Positions 1 through 5,072 of a stretch of DNA of 5,156 nucleotides are shown here, in pieces. The notes under the pieces are model-generated. The model did no database searches and was not told where the DNA came from. It saw only the letters and a program-made list of their open reading frames with translations. The stretch is taken from positions 1 through 5,156 of the forward strand of contig JAITRI010000087.1 in NCBI GenBank assembly GCA_031288455.1, written 5' to 3'. This DNA is from Puniceicoccales bacterium. GTDB taxonomy: Bacteria; Verrucomicrobiota; Verrucomicrobiia; Opitutales; JAIRKQ01. Numbering within the stretch: the stretch's first letter is position 1; every line of letters starts with the position of its first letter. A program made the translations under genes and the position numbers.

Positions 1-2
1 AA

Positions 3-236
3 GATCAGAAAGAAACGATAAAGAAGCTGGAAACTAGCAATCAAAAGGTAAAAGAGGACAATGCAAAACTTGAAACTAAGAATGAAGAACTCAGAGAGGT
101 GAACGAATCAGCGCAGAAACATGCCAATTCGGCCGGCGGTGGTTGTGGTTTGGGCCTGGTATCTTTCGGCATAGGTTTTGGAGTTGGGGTATTTGGCAAG
201 GCACTCGTGAATACATTTATTGGAGGAAAACAATAA
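3..236 (+). CDS. C-terminal part of a coiled-coil protein with a glycine-rich hydrophobic tail (5' truncated by window edge)
   Basis: An open frame enters from the left edge and ends at TAA 234-236, leaving 77 codons; the start lies outside the window. Residues 1-43 of the visible part are highly charged and helical in character. L9, V16, L23 and L30 are spaced exactly seven apart, with I6, N13, N20, N27 and N34 in the partner heptad position, which is the pattern of a coiled coil. KLETSN and KLETKN recur 14 residues apart, so the coil is internally repetitive. From about residue 46 a GGGCGLGL segment runs into a glycine-rich hydrophobic stretch of about 20 residues, then a short end (NTFIGGKQ). 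This suggests a C-terminal membrane anchor or a glycine-zipper insertion segment, with the coiled coil outside the bilayer. I do not recognise the family and infer no function beyond oligomerisation plus membrane association. It converges on the antiporter gene, 36 nt away. A reading frame with such regular heptads is unlikely to be chance. Confidence 0.72.
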   Translation, partial: DQKETIKKLETSNQKVKEDNAKLETKNEELREVNESAQKHANSAGGGCGLGLVSFGIGFGVGVFGKALVNTFIGGKQ

Positions 237-260
237 ACGCAGCCATTGGTTGGCAATGGC
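228..260 (-). terminator. Candidate terminator of the antiporter gene in the convergent gap
   Basis: GCCATTG (242-248) and CAATGGC (254-260) form a perfect 7-bp stem with a 5-nt loop. Read on the minus strand, it begins 12 nt after the antiporter stop and is followed by the T-rich run TGCGTTTATTGTTTT. In the + direction no T-run follows, so it suits the minus-strand gene better. The T-run overlaps the stop region of the convergent + gene. The interrupted T-run keeps confidence moderate. Confidence 0.42.
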
Positions 261-272
261 GTGGTACCAGTC

Positions 273-1610
273 TCACAGGATAATGGACGCAATCCATCCG
301 AAAATAAATGCTGGGACTGTCAGAAATGAAAACGTCGGCATGACGGTGTCGCTGATCAGTGAGTGGCGTCCATCGGCGTTTAATCCCATGGTGGGGCCGA
401 GCGTGGAATCCGATGCCGGTGATCCGGCATCTCCCGTTACGCCGGAAATGGCAACTATCACGGCGATCGCGGCCGGGGAAAATCCCAATTTCAGGCCCAG
501 TGGGACGTATACGCTGGCAACGATTGGGACCGTTGAAAATGAGGACCCGATGCCCACGGACACCAAAAATCCCACCAGAAGCATTCCGAATGCGGCAACT
601 GCTTTCCCATTCAGCGGACAGCTGGACAGCCAATTAACGATTTCGCCGATGCCACCGGATTCGCGCATGGCATGCCCAAATCCAGCGGCCGCAAGCATCG
701 TAAATGATATCAGAGTCATCATCCTAAATCCGTTGACGACCACATTGTCAGAATCATGCCTGCCAATGGCACCACCGAACGATAGCACAAGTATTCCGGC
801 CAATGCTCCGAGAATGATGTCCTTCGCCACCAGTTGCACAGCCAATGCCGCTCCTATGCTCGCGCAGGAAACGAGGAGATGTTTTCTTCGCGGCTGAACT
901 TTTTCATCGCCGGCGCATGGTGCATCCCCAACACCATAATCCCTAGGCTTGCCGTACTTCACCAGTGCCACCGCCAGCCCGATCGCCATTCCAATGACCG
1001 GCAAAAGCAGCGCGTGGATTGCATCGCACAGCGAGATTTCGAGACCGTTGACACGCAGGTAGTGCAGCAGTATATTCACCAGGAAAATTTCGCCGAATCC
1101 AATGGGCACAACCATGTAGGCAACTATCACGCCGAATGTTATTATGCAGGCAACGGAGCGGCGATCGATGCGAAGCCCGTTGAAGATTCCCAGCAGCGGA
1201 GGTATTAGAATCGGAATAAATGCGATGTGCACGGGAATGACATTTTTGCAGGCAATGGACATCAGTCCTATGGCGGTGAATAGAACTATTTTTGTTGACC
1301 TGGCACGTCGCATTCCACCGGTATTTTCTCCGGAACATGACCGCAGTAGCTTTGTGACCTTTCGCATCAAAAAATCCGGAAACCCAGAGTGGGCCAATGC
1401 GGACGCAAATGCTCCCAAAATGGCGTAGCTCAGCGCGATTTTCGCGCCGCCGCCAAGGCCATCGCAGAATATTGCGATGGCCTTGGCGGGCGACGACCCT
1501 CCAATCATCCCACAGGCGAGTGCTCCAACGGTCAGTGCTATTACAACATTTACGCGCAATACACACATCGTCAGCACGAGCGCAACGGCAACAACAACTG
1601 GATTAAACAT
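273..1610 (-). CDS. Na+/H+ antiporter family permease, YuiF-like (445 aa)
   Basis: This is a polytopic inner-membrane secondary transporter of the family annotated as Na+/H+ antiporter (B. subtilis YuiF and H. influenzae HI_0325 type, related to NhaC). Substrate assignments in this family are uncertain; ion/proton exchange and amino-acid transport have both been suggested. Visible family features, numbered from the ATG, are an N-terminal hydrophobic pair ending in LRVNVVIAL (18-26); DGLGGGAKIALSYAILGAF (50-68); KNVIPVHIAFIPILIPPLL (122-140); a central hydrophilic loop at about 218-244; GSSFSTVP (355-362); and the C-terminal signature GDAGSPASDSTLGPT (393-407) followed by GLNADG. The length is full for the family and no frameshift is seen. 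GTG GTG ATG lie in a row at 1616, 1613 and 1610. ATG at 1610 is chosen because AGG sits 5 nt and GGAG 9 nt before it. The gene lies 93 nt downstream of tRNA-Glu on the same strand, with no convincing promoter of its own between them, so cotranscription is possible. Codons 41-54 form a 17-bp inverted repeat. Confidence 0.88.
   Translation of the reverse strand: MFNPVVVAVALVLTMCVLRVNVVIALTVGALACGMIGGSSPAKAIAIFCDGLGGGAKIALSYAILGAFASALAHSGFPDFLMRKVTKLLRSCSGENTGGMRRARSTKIVLFTAIGLMSIACKNVIPVHIAFIPILIPPLLGIFNGLRIDRRSVACIITFGVIVAYMVVPIGFGEIFLVNILLHYLRVNGLEISLCDAIHALLLPVIGMAIGLAVALVKYGKPRDYGVGDAPCAGDEKVQPRRKHLLVSCASIGAALAVQLVAKDIILGALAGILVLSFGGAIGRHDSDNVVVNGFRMMTLISFTMLAAAGFGHAMRESGGIGEIVNWLSSCPLNGKAVAAFGMLLVGFLVSVGIGSSFSTVPIVASVYVPLGLKLGFSPAAIAVIVAISGVTGDAGSPASDSTLGPTMGLNADGRHSLISDTVMPTFSFLTVPAFIFGWIASIIL
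1450..1489. repeat. 17-bp perfect inverted repeat inside the antiporter gene
   Basis: CCGCCAAGGCCATCGCA (1450-1466) is exactly complementary to TGCGATGGCCTTGGCGG (1473-1489), with a 6-nt GAATAT loop. It covers codons 41-54 of the antiporter and would form a very stable GC-rich hairpin early in the mRNA. Because of the symmetry both strands encode nearly the same peptide around AKAIA..CDGLGG. Pairing stops at 1449/1490. No T-run follows, so it is not a standard terminator. Confidence 0.9.
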
Positions 1611-1615
1611 CACCA

Positions 1616-1623
1616 CCTACTCC
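1616..1623 (-). promoter_or_regulatory. Ribosome binding site of the antiporter gene
   Basis: On the minus strand GGAGTAGG precedes three consecutive possible starts (GTG, GTG, ATG). GGAG is only 3 nt from the first GTG, 6 nt from the second and 9 nt from the ATG; AGG is 5 nt from the ATG. This excludes the longest reading and favours ATG 1610, with GTG 1613 as the alternative. Confidence 0.55.
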
Positions 1624-1703
1624 ACGCAATACGCATGCCACACATACACTATTCCAATGACTGGAAAATCTTCGCAAAAATACAAGAAAATAGTCAGCAG
1701 CTG

Positions 1704-1778
1704 TGGCGTCCCGTAGGGGAATCGAACCCCTGTTGCAGGAATGAAAATCCTGAGTCCTAACCGCTAGACGAACGGGAC
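1704..1778 (-). tRNA. tRNA-Glu (UUC)
   Basis: On the minus strand this is a complete cloverleaf of 75 nt with the 3' CCA encoded (1704-1706). The acceptor arms GTCCCGT and ACGGGAC pair perfectly over 7 bp, with discriminator base G. The anticodon stem CAGGA/TCCTG encloses the loop TTTTCAT, giving anticodon TTC, which reads GAA/GAG. The T arm carries AGGGG-TTCGATT-CCCCT. The D arm begins TCGTCTAGCGGTTAGGAC, a typical tRNA-Glu wording. The CAGGGGTTCGA region and the TCGTCTAG start match bacterial tRNA-Glu from memory. It supplies glutamyl-tRNA for translation and, in many bacteria, for tetrapyrrole synthesis and for Gln-tRNA made by transamidation. No hairpin terminator follows its 3' end; only a T-rich run is seen, so readthrough into the antiporter gene is possible. 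Confidence 0.97.
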
Positions 1779-1789
1779 CACACTCCAAA

Positions 1790-1817
1790 GCAATATTTTG
1801 ACCGTGTTTTTTGACAA
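1790..1817 (-). promoter_or_regulatory. Candidate sigma-70-type promoter of tRNA-Glu
   Basis: On the minus strand TTGTCA (complement of 1812-1817) lies 16 nt before TATTGC (complement of 1790-1795), which ends 11 nt before the mature tRNA 5' end at 1778. The -35 matches 5 of 6 consensus bases; the -10 matches only TAT. The position fits a tRNA promoter, but the -10 is weak. The -35 lies inside the left arm of the inverted repeat at 1807-1842. Confidence 0.35.
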
Positions 1818-1842
1818 GCTTTTTGTCGCGGTTGTCAAAAAA
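1807..1842. repeat. 11-bp inverted repeat (TTGACA-containing arms) upstream of tRNA-Glu
   Basis: TTTTTTGACAA (1807-1817) and TTGTCAAAAAA (1832-1842) are exact reverse complements, separated by 14 nt. Each arm contains TTGACA, so -35-like hexamers point in both directions. It lies in the divergent region between tRNA-Glu (-) and the SIS gene (+). It could be a regulator binding site or simply an AT-rich structure; no T-run is placed as in a terminator for either neighbouring gene. Confidence 0.6.
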
Positions 1843-1857
1843 ACACATCCTCCGGCG

Positions 1858-1884
1858 CATGGAAAATTCCAAAAATTTTCCATG
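1858..1884. repeat. 11-bp perfect hairpin just upstream of the SIS gene
   Basis: CATGGAAAATT (1858-1868) and AATTTTCCATG (1874-1884) pair perfectly around a 5-nt loop. The hairpin ends 22 nt before ATG 1907 and 10 nt before the in-frame TTG 1895. It would be in the 5' leader of the SIS mRNA or act as a dyad operator. Each arm contains a CATG, but the ATG of the right arm (1882) is not in the SIS frame. Confidence 0.65.
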
Positions 1885-1906
1885 AAAAAAACAGTTGCAA
1901 AATTCC

Positions 1907-2542
1907 ATGGATAGTATACCCATGCGCCCCATGAGTGATTATTTGCGCGATTGCATTAGCAGATATCCGCAGCTATCTTCCTGCGAAAAAGATATGGAAC
2001 GTGCCCATGGCGCCATTGCCGCTTCCTTTAGAAATGGCGGCAAGCTTCTCACCTGCGGAAACGGCGGCAGCGCGTCCGATGCCGGCCACATAATGGGTGA
2101 ATTGATGAAAAGTTTCCGCGCGAAGCGGCGTGTGGATGAAAATGTCAGGAAGGTGCTCGGTGATGTTGCCGATGGCCTGCAGGGAGCATTGCCGACGATC
2201 TCACTGCCGGATTTTATCTCCATAAATACCGCCTATGCCAACGACAACGATCCATACTACTGCTTCGCTCAGCTGGTATATGGACTGGGAAATGTTGGCG
2301 ATTCTCTGCTGTGCATTTCAACGTCAGGGAATGCGAAAAACATCAATATTGCGGCCTCCGTTGCGAAGGCGAAGGGAATCAGTGTCATAGGCCTGACAGG
2401 CGTGAATGGCGGCGATCTTGCTCCGCGCTGCGACATTTGCATAAAGGCTCCCGAGACTGTCACCCATAAAATTCAGGAGTTGCATCTGCCAATTTATCAC
2501 ACGCTGTGCCTGATGCTTGAGCAGACTTTTTTCGGCGAGTAG
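1907..2542 (+). CDS. SIS-domain sugar-phosphate isomerase, GmhA/phosphoheptose isomerase superfamily (211 aa)
   Basis: A single SIS domain covers nearly the whole protein, which is probably a soluble cytoplasmic ketose/aldose phosphate isomerase. GmhA converts sedoheptulose 7-phosphate to heptose 7-phosphate for lipopolysaccharide or S-layer sugar synthesis. Numbered from ATG 1907, the phosphosugar-binding loop CGNGGS is at 50-55 and the second Ser/Thr loop STSGNA at 138-143. The GmhA metal/catalytic residues H61, E65, Q190 and H198 (Q and H eight apart, as in E. coli Q172/H180) are all present. Relative to E. coli GmhA there are extra residues at about 73-97, ending in LQGALPTISL. From memory this marks a sister subfamily found in gut Firmicutes and others, so I assign no gmhA symbol. 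In-frame starts are TTG 1895 and ATG 1907, 1922 and 1931. None has a Shine-Dalgarno sequence, and homology (MSDYLRD... near RYP) would also allow 1931. No other heptose gene is nearby. Confidence 0.88.
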   Translation: MDSIPMRPMSDYLRDCISRYPQLSSCEKDMERAHGAIAASFRNGGKLLTCGNGGSASDAGHIMGELMKSFRAKRRVDENVRKVLGDVADGLQGALPTISLPDFISINTAYANDNDPYYCFAQLVYGLGNVGDSLLCISTSGNAKNINIAASVAKAKGISVIGLTGVNGGDLAPRCDICIKAPETVTHKIQELHLPIYHTLCLMLEQTFFGE

Positions 2543-2622
2543 TCGCGGCGGTATGCGGTTCTTGCGCATGCTTCTGAAGTGTTTTGGCTGCCCGTGCGTA
2601 AAGGATGCGTAAATGGTGGCGT

Positions 2623-2656
2623 AACAAAAATCTTGCAAAGATGATTTTTGTTTTTT
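2623..2656 (+). terminator. Rho-independent terminator-like hairpin after the SIS gene
   Basis: AACAAAAATC (2623-2632) pairs with GATTTTTGTT (2643-2652), a 10-bp stem around a 10-nt loop, and the T-run continues to 2656. It starts 80 nt after the SIS stop. The stem is AT-rich, so it is weaker than a canonical terminator, but the stem-plus-T-run arrangement on the + strand is right. The minus direction has no T-run. Confidence 0.5.
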
Positions 2657-3037
2657 GCATAGCGGTCAGTGCCGGATGTTTGCCATTGATGGTGACGTGC
2701 GGCGTGTGTGATTGGCATTTTTGTGATGCTACGGAGTTCGAGTTCAGTTGATTTTTCCCCCATTGGAGCGCTTGGCCATGCCGATGCGCAGTGGAAATTT
2801 TTGGCGGATGAATGCCGCCGCTGCACAGCTGAACATAAATTTGCGCGGCCGCATGAATGCGGCCCAGTCGCAGCATCAGAACAGGTCCCAACGCACAAAA
2901 TTATGCTCCAAAATTTAAGTGGCGGAGTGAGTCTTTCCATTTGTTGTTTTCCATCGAGCGCGATTCACATTGCGCACAGCAGACGAATTAATTCCGCGTG
3001 AAATGACGACGGACGGACTTATTCCCCAGCAAACACT
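2657..3037. other. Non-coding intergenic region upstream of the RNase E/G gene
   Basis: About 380 nt without a credible gene. The open frames here give Ser/His/Cys-rich proteins without domains or a ribosome binding site, and they would overlap the SIS gene or the structured segment. I saw no tRNA, 4.5S, tmRNA or RNase P signature on either strand. The right half presumably carries the RNase E/G promoter and leader, but no -35/-10 pair is good enough to call. It may also hold an unrecognised small RNA or a decayed gene. Confidence 0.5.
2803..2864. repeat. Two related short hairpins sharing an ATGAATGC core
   Basis: GGCCGCAT-GA-ATGCGGCC (2847-2864) is a perfect 8-bp stem with a 2-nt centre. 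GGCGGATGAATGCCGCC (2803-2819) is a similar near-palindrome (GGCGG/CCGCC plus one unpaired base) 44 nt earlier. Both share GATGAATGC or CATGAATGC at the centre and have different stems. They could be structural elements of the RNase E/G leader or degenerate members of a palindromic repeat family. Confidence 0.6.
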
Positions 3038-3047
3038 AGGGAAATAG
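3022..3047 (+). promoter_or_regulatory. Ribosome binding site of the RNase E/G gene, within a small possible hairpin
   Basis: AGGG (3038-3041) lies 6 nt before ATG 3048 and fixes the start. TTCCC (3022-3026) can pair with GGGAA (3039-3043), which includes the AGGG core, across a 12-nt loop. The stem is short, so masking of the site would be weak unless a protein or further structure helps. Confidence 0.55.
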
Positions 3048-4772
3048 ATGAGAGATATTGATGACAATATAAGTGATGATCCACGAAATGATGACAGTGA
3101 TGATGCGAATGGTTCTGAGGTTTCAGATGCCGTTGTGTGGCGCAGCGAAATAAAGAAAGAAGCGGCGGAGCGGGCGAAAAAACAGCCAATTCTCCGCAGA
3201 ATAATAAAATCTCTATCCCGCTCCGATAAGGTTTTCCGCGAGCTGATTCTCAGCTGCGAGCTGACGGAAAACCGCGTGGCGCTGCTCGAGGATGGGATTT
3301 TGGAAAACTATGAATTCGAATATTTGAATGAAAAAAGTCCAGTTGGAGCGATTTTCAGAGGGAAGATTCAAAACCTTGAGCCGGGACTGAAGGCCGCATT
3401 TGTGGACATCGGCGAAGAAAAAAATACATTTCTCCACTACTGGGATATTCTTCCGGCGGCGAATGACAAGACGTTCGAAGTCATACGCAAAAATACCTCC
3501 AAGCAGCGCAAAAATATAACGCTGAAGGACATCCCGCGCATATACAGCGTCGGCACTGACATCATCGTCCAGATCATAAAGGGACAGATCGGAACAAAGG
3601 GACCGAGGGTCACGACGAACATATCATTGCCCGGGAAATGTCTCGTGCTGATGCCATTTTCGGATGAATGTGGCATTTCGAAAAGAATAGATGACGGCAA
3701 GGAAAGAAATAGGCTGAAGGACATTTTGAACAAGCTCACAATTCCCGACGGAATGGGCGTGATCGTGCGCACCGCCGGAATTGGCAAGAAAGCGCGGCAT
3801 TTCGTGCGCGATTTGCACATTTTGCTGCAGACGTGGAATGATATCATGGAGCGCTACGAAAAGAATTCCAAGCCGACGCTGTTGCACGAGGAGCCGGACC
3901 TGGTGGAGCGCACAGTGCGCGATTTTCTGACGGACGACGTGGACAGAATTATTGTGAATGATAGCAGCACATTTGACCGCATGCTGCACCTTGTTTCGGC
4001 GATCTCCCCGCGTTCTAAGCAGAAATTTCACCTGTTCACGGAAAATATCCCGCTATTCGACCGCTTCAACGTTGAGCGGCAGATTGAGCAGACATTTGCC
4101 AGCCGCGTCCCGCTCGCCTGTGGCGGTGAAATTGTGATCAATGAAACGGAGGCGTTGACGTCCATCGATGTAAATACGCGCAATCACAGGTCGAAAAAAA
4201 AGGACAGCGGCCATTTCATATTCGATGTGAATTTTGAAGCGGGCAAGGAAATCGCGCGCCAGCTGCGGCTGAGAAATATCGGGGGTCTCATCGTCATCGA
4301 CTTCGTTGACATGGTTGACCGCCGCGACCGCACGAATATTTTCAACCTCATGCGCACGGAATTGTCAAAGGATCGCGCAAAGAATTTTGTGCTGCCGATC
4401 TCGCAGCTGGGACTGATGGAAATCTCACGGCAGCGGCACTCGCAGAGCAATAACAGTGAAATGCGCACCGTCTGCCAATACTGCGGCGGGGATGGCCTCG
4501 TAAAATCTCCGCGCACAATGTGCAATGAAATTTACAGAAAATTGGCGGAATGTCTGCAGCAAAAGCGCGGCAAGTTCCAGACCAATGAAAAAATTAAGCT
4601 GAAAATTACGCTCAATGGGGAAGTGTTGGAGCGCATGAAAAATGACGAGCGATCACTGGTGGCCGTGGAAAATAAATTCAACGCAAAGCTGATGTTTAGA
4701 TCCGACACATCGCTGCACATGGAAAAATATAAAATCGTGGACATGATGGAAGCGGAAGATTCACGGGATTAG
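3048..4772 (+). CDS. Ribonuclease E/G family endoribonuclease (574 aa)
   Basis: This is a 5'-end-sensing, Mg2+-dependent endoribonuclease for mRNA decay and rRNA/tRNA processing. Residues 1-30 are acidic (DDNISDDPRNDDSDD) and 31-65 basic. An S1 RNA-binding domain starts at about 98 (VGAIFRGKIQNLEPGLKAAFVDIG), with a Lys/Arg-rich insertion at about 136-168 before it resumes at VGTDIIVQIIKG. The 5'-sensor motif VRTAG has R241 and T242. The DNase I-like catalytic part has TSIDVN (D374, N376) and LIVIDFVDM (D418), equivalent to E. coli RNase E D303, N305 and D346. The Zn-link is C476-Q-Y-C479 with GGDG following, 58 residues after D418 as in E. coli. The small domain runs to the end. There is no long C-terminal scaffold, so the protein lies between RNase G (489 aa) and RNase E (1061 aa) in size; I therefore do not choose between rne and rng. 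AGGG 6 nt upstream supports the start. It appears monocistronic. Confidence 0.95.
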   Translation: MRDIDDNISDDPRNDDSDDANGSEVSDAVVWRSEIKKEAAERAKKQPILRRIIKSLSRSDKVFRELILSCELTENRVALLEDGILENYEFEYLNEKSPVGAIFRGKIQNLEPGLKAAFVDIGEEKNTFLHYWDILPAANDKTFEVIRKNTSKQRKNITLKDIPRIYSVGTDIIVQIIKGQIGTKGPRVTTNISLPGKCLVLMPFSDECGISKRIDDGKERNRLKDILNKLTIPDGMGVIVRTAGIGKKARHFVRDLHILLQTWNDIMERYEKNSKPTLLHEEPDLVERTVRDFLTDDVDRIIVNDSSTFDRMLHLVSAISPRSKQKFHLFTENIPLFDRFNVERQIEQTFASRVPLACGGEIVINETEALTSIDVNTRNHRSKKKDSGHFIFDVNFEAGKEIARQLRLRNIGGLIVIDFVDMVDRRDRTNIFNLMRTELSKDRAKNFVLPISQLGLMEISRQRHSQSNNSEMRTVCQYCGGDGLVKSPRTMCNEIYRKLAECLQQKRGKFQTNEKIKLKITLNGEVLERMKNDERSLVAVENKFNAKLMFRSDTSLHMEKYKIVDMMEAEDSRD

Positions 4773-4956
4773 GCCAAGAATCCATAAAAATATTGCCGCG
4801 GCAAAGTGAAGATATAGCCGAGGAATCGGCTGCATTGGCGAAAGATGCGCGCAGTTATCGCGCTCTTTCCACCACCCCTCCTCCGGTGAGGAGAGGTGGG
4901 GGAGGTTGCCGGCGCGCCGGAATTGGAAGTGGCACAGAATGCCTCTGTCCGCAAAG
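4773..4956. other. Palindrome-rich non-coding region after the RNase E/G gene
   Basis: Several hairpins follow the stop codon: TTGCCGCGGCAA (4793-4804, self-complementary); AGCCGA-GGAA-TCGGCT (4816-4831, perfect 6-bp stem with a GNRA-type tetraloop); GCGCG/CGCGC (4847-4863) followed by TCTTT, the only terminator-like arrangement; CCACCCCTCCTC/GAGGAGAGGTGG (4872-4899, 12 bp with one mismatch, loop CGGT); and CCGGCGCGCCGG (4909-4920, self-complementary). No gene is credible here. One or more of these may end the RNase E/G transcript, but none has a strong T-run. Confidence 0.6.
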
Positions 4957-5040
4957 CGGTCCGCATCCGCTGTGCGGATGCGGCGGATGCAGGGGCTGTG
5001 CCCCTGCCCGCCGGAGGCATAAACAAATTTCCGCCTCTCG
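4957..5040. repeat. 84-bp direct repeat, copy 1, with two TGT-loop hairpins
   Basis: Identical over 84 bp to 5073-5156. Inside it, CCGCATCCGC-TGT-GCGGATGCGG (4961-4983) is a perfect 10-bp hairpin and GCAGGGGC-TGT-GCCCCTGC (4989-5007) a perfect 8-bp hairpin. GGCGG (4982-4986) can pair with CCGCC (5008-5012) around the second, competing with the base of the first. GAGGC (5014-5018) and GCCTC (5033-5037) flank an AT-rich segment. It resembles a REP/BIME-type palindromic element rather than a coding sequence. Confidence 0.93.
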
Positions 5041-5072
5041 CGTGCCCGGAGATTTTCGACACGCCCGCAGCA

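Noticed and set aside
220..897. 225-codon + strand open frame antiparallel to the antiporter gene.
   Set aside because: It lies wholly opposite strongly conserved transporter sequence, has no recognisable domain, and its start overlaps the end of the coiled-coil gene; it is a shadow frame.
1704..1778. tRNA-Glu as an integration site for a genomic island.
   Set aside because: No integrase, no duplicated tRNA 3' end and no composition shift were seen in the window.
1807..1842. Terminator for a neighbouring gene.
   Set aside because: It lies in a divergent region where no transcript should end, and the T/A runs are inside the stem rather than after it.
2497..2940. 147-codon minus-strand open frame in the gap between the SIS and RNase E/G genes.
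   Set aside because: It has His/Cys/Ser-rich composition without a domain, no ribosome binding site, and runs through the terminator-like hairpin.
2708..3001. 97-codon + strand open frame before the RNase E/G gene.
   Set aside because: No ribosome binding site, no domain, and it spans both hairpins; the composition is not protein-like.
4957..5040. Integron attC site.
   Set aside because: There is palindromic structure but no RYYYAAC/GTTRRRY core sites and no cassette gene between copies.
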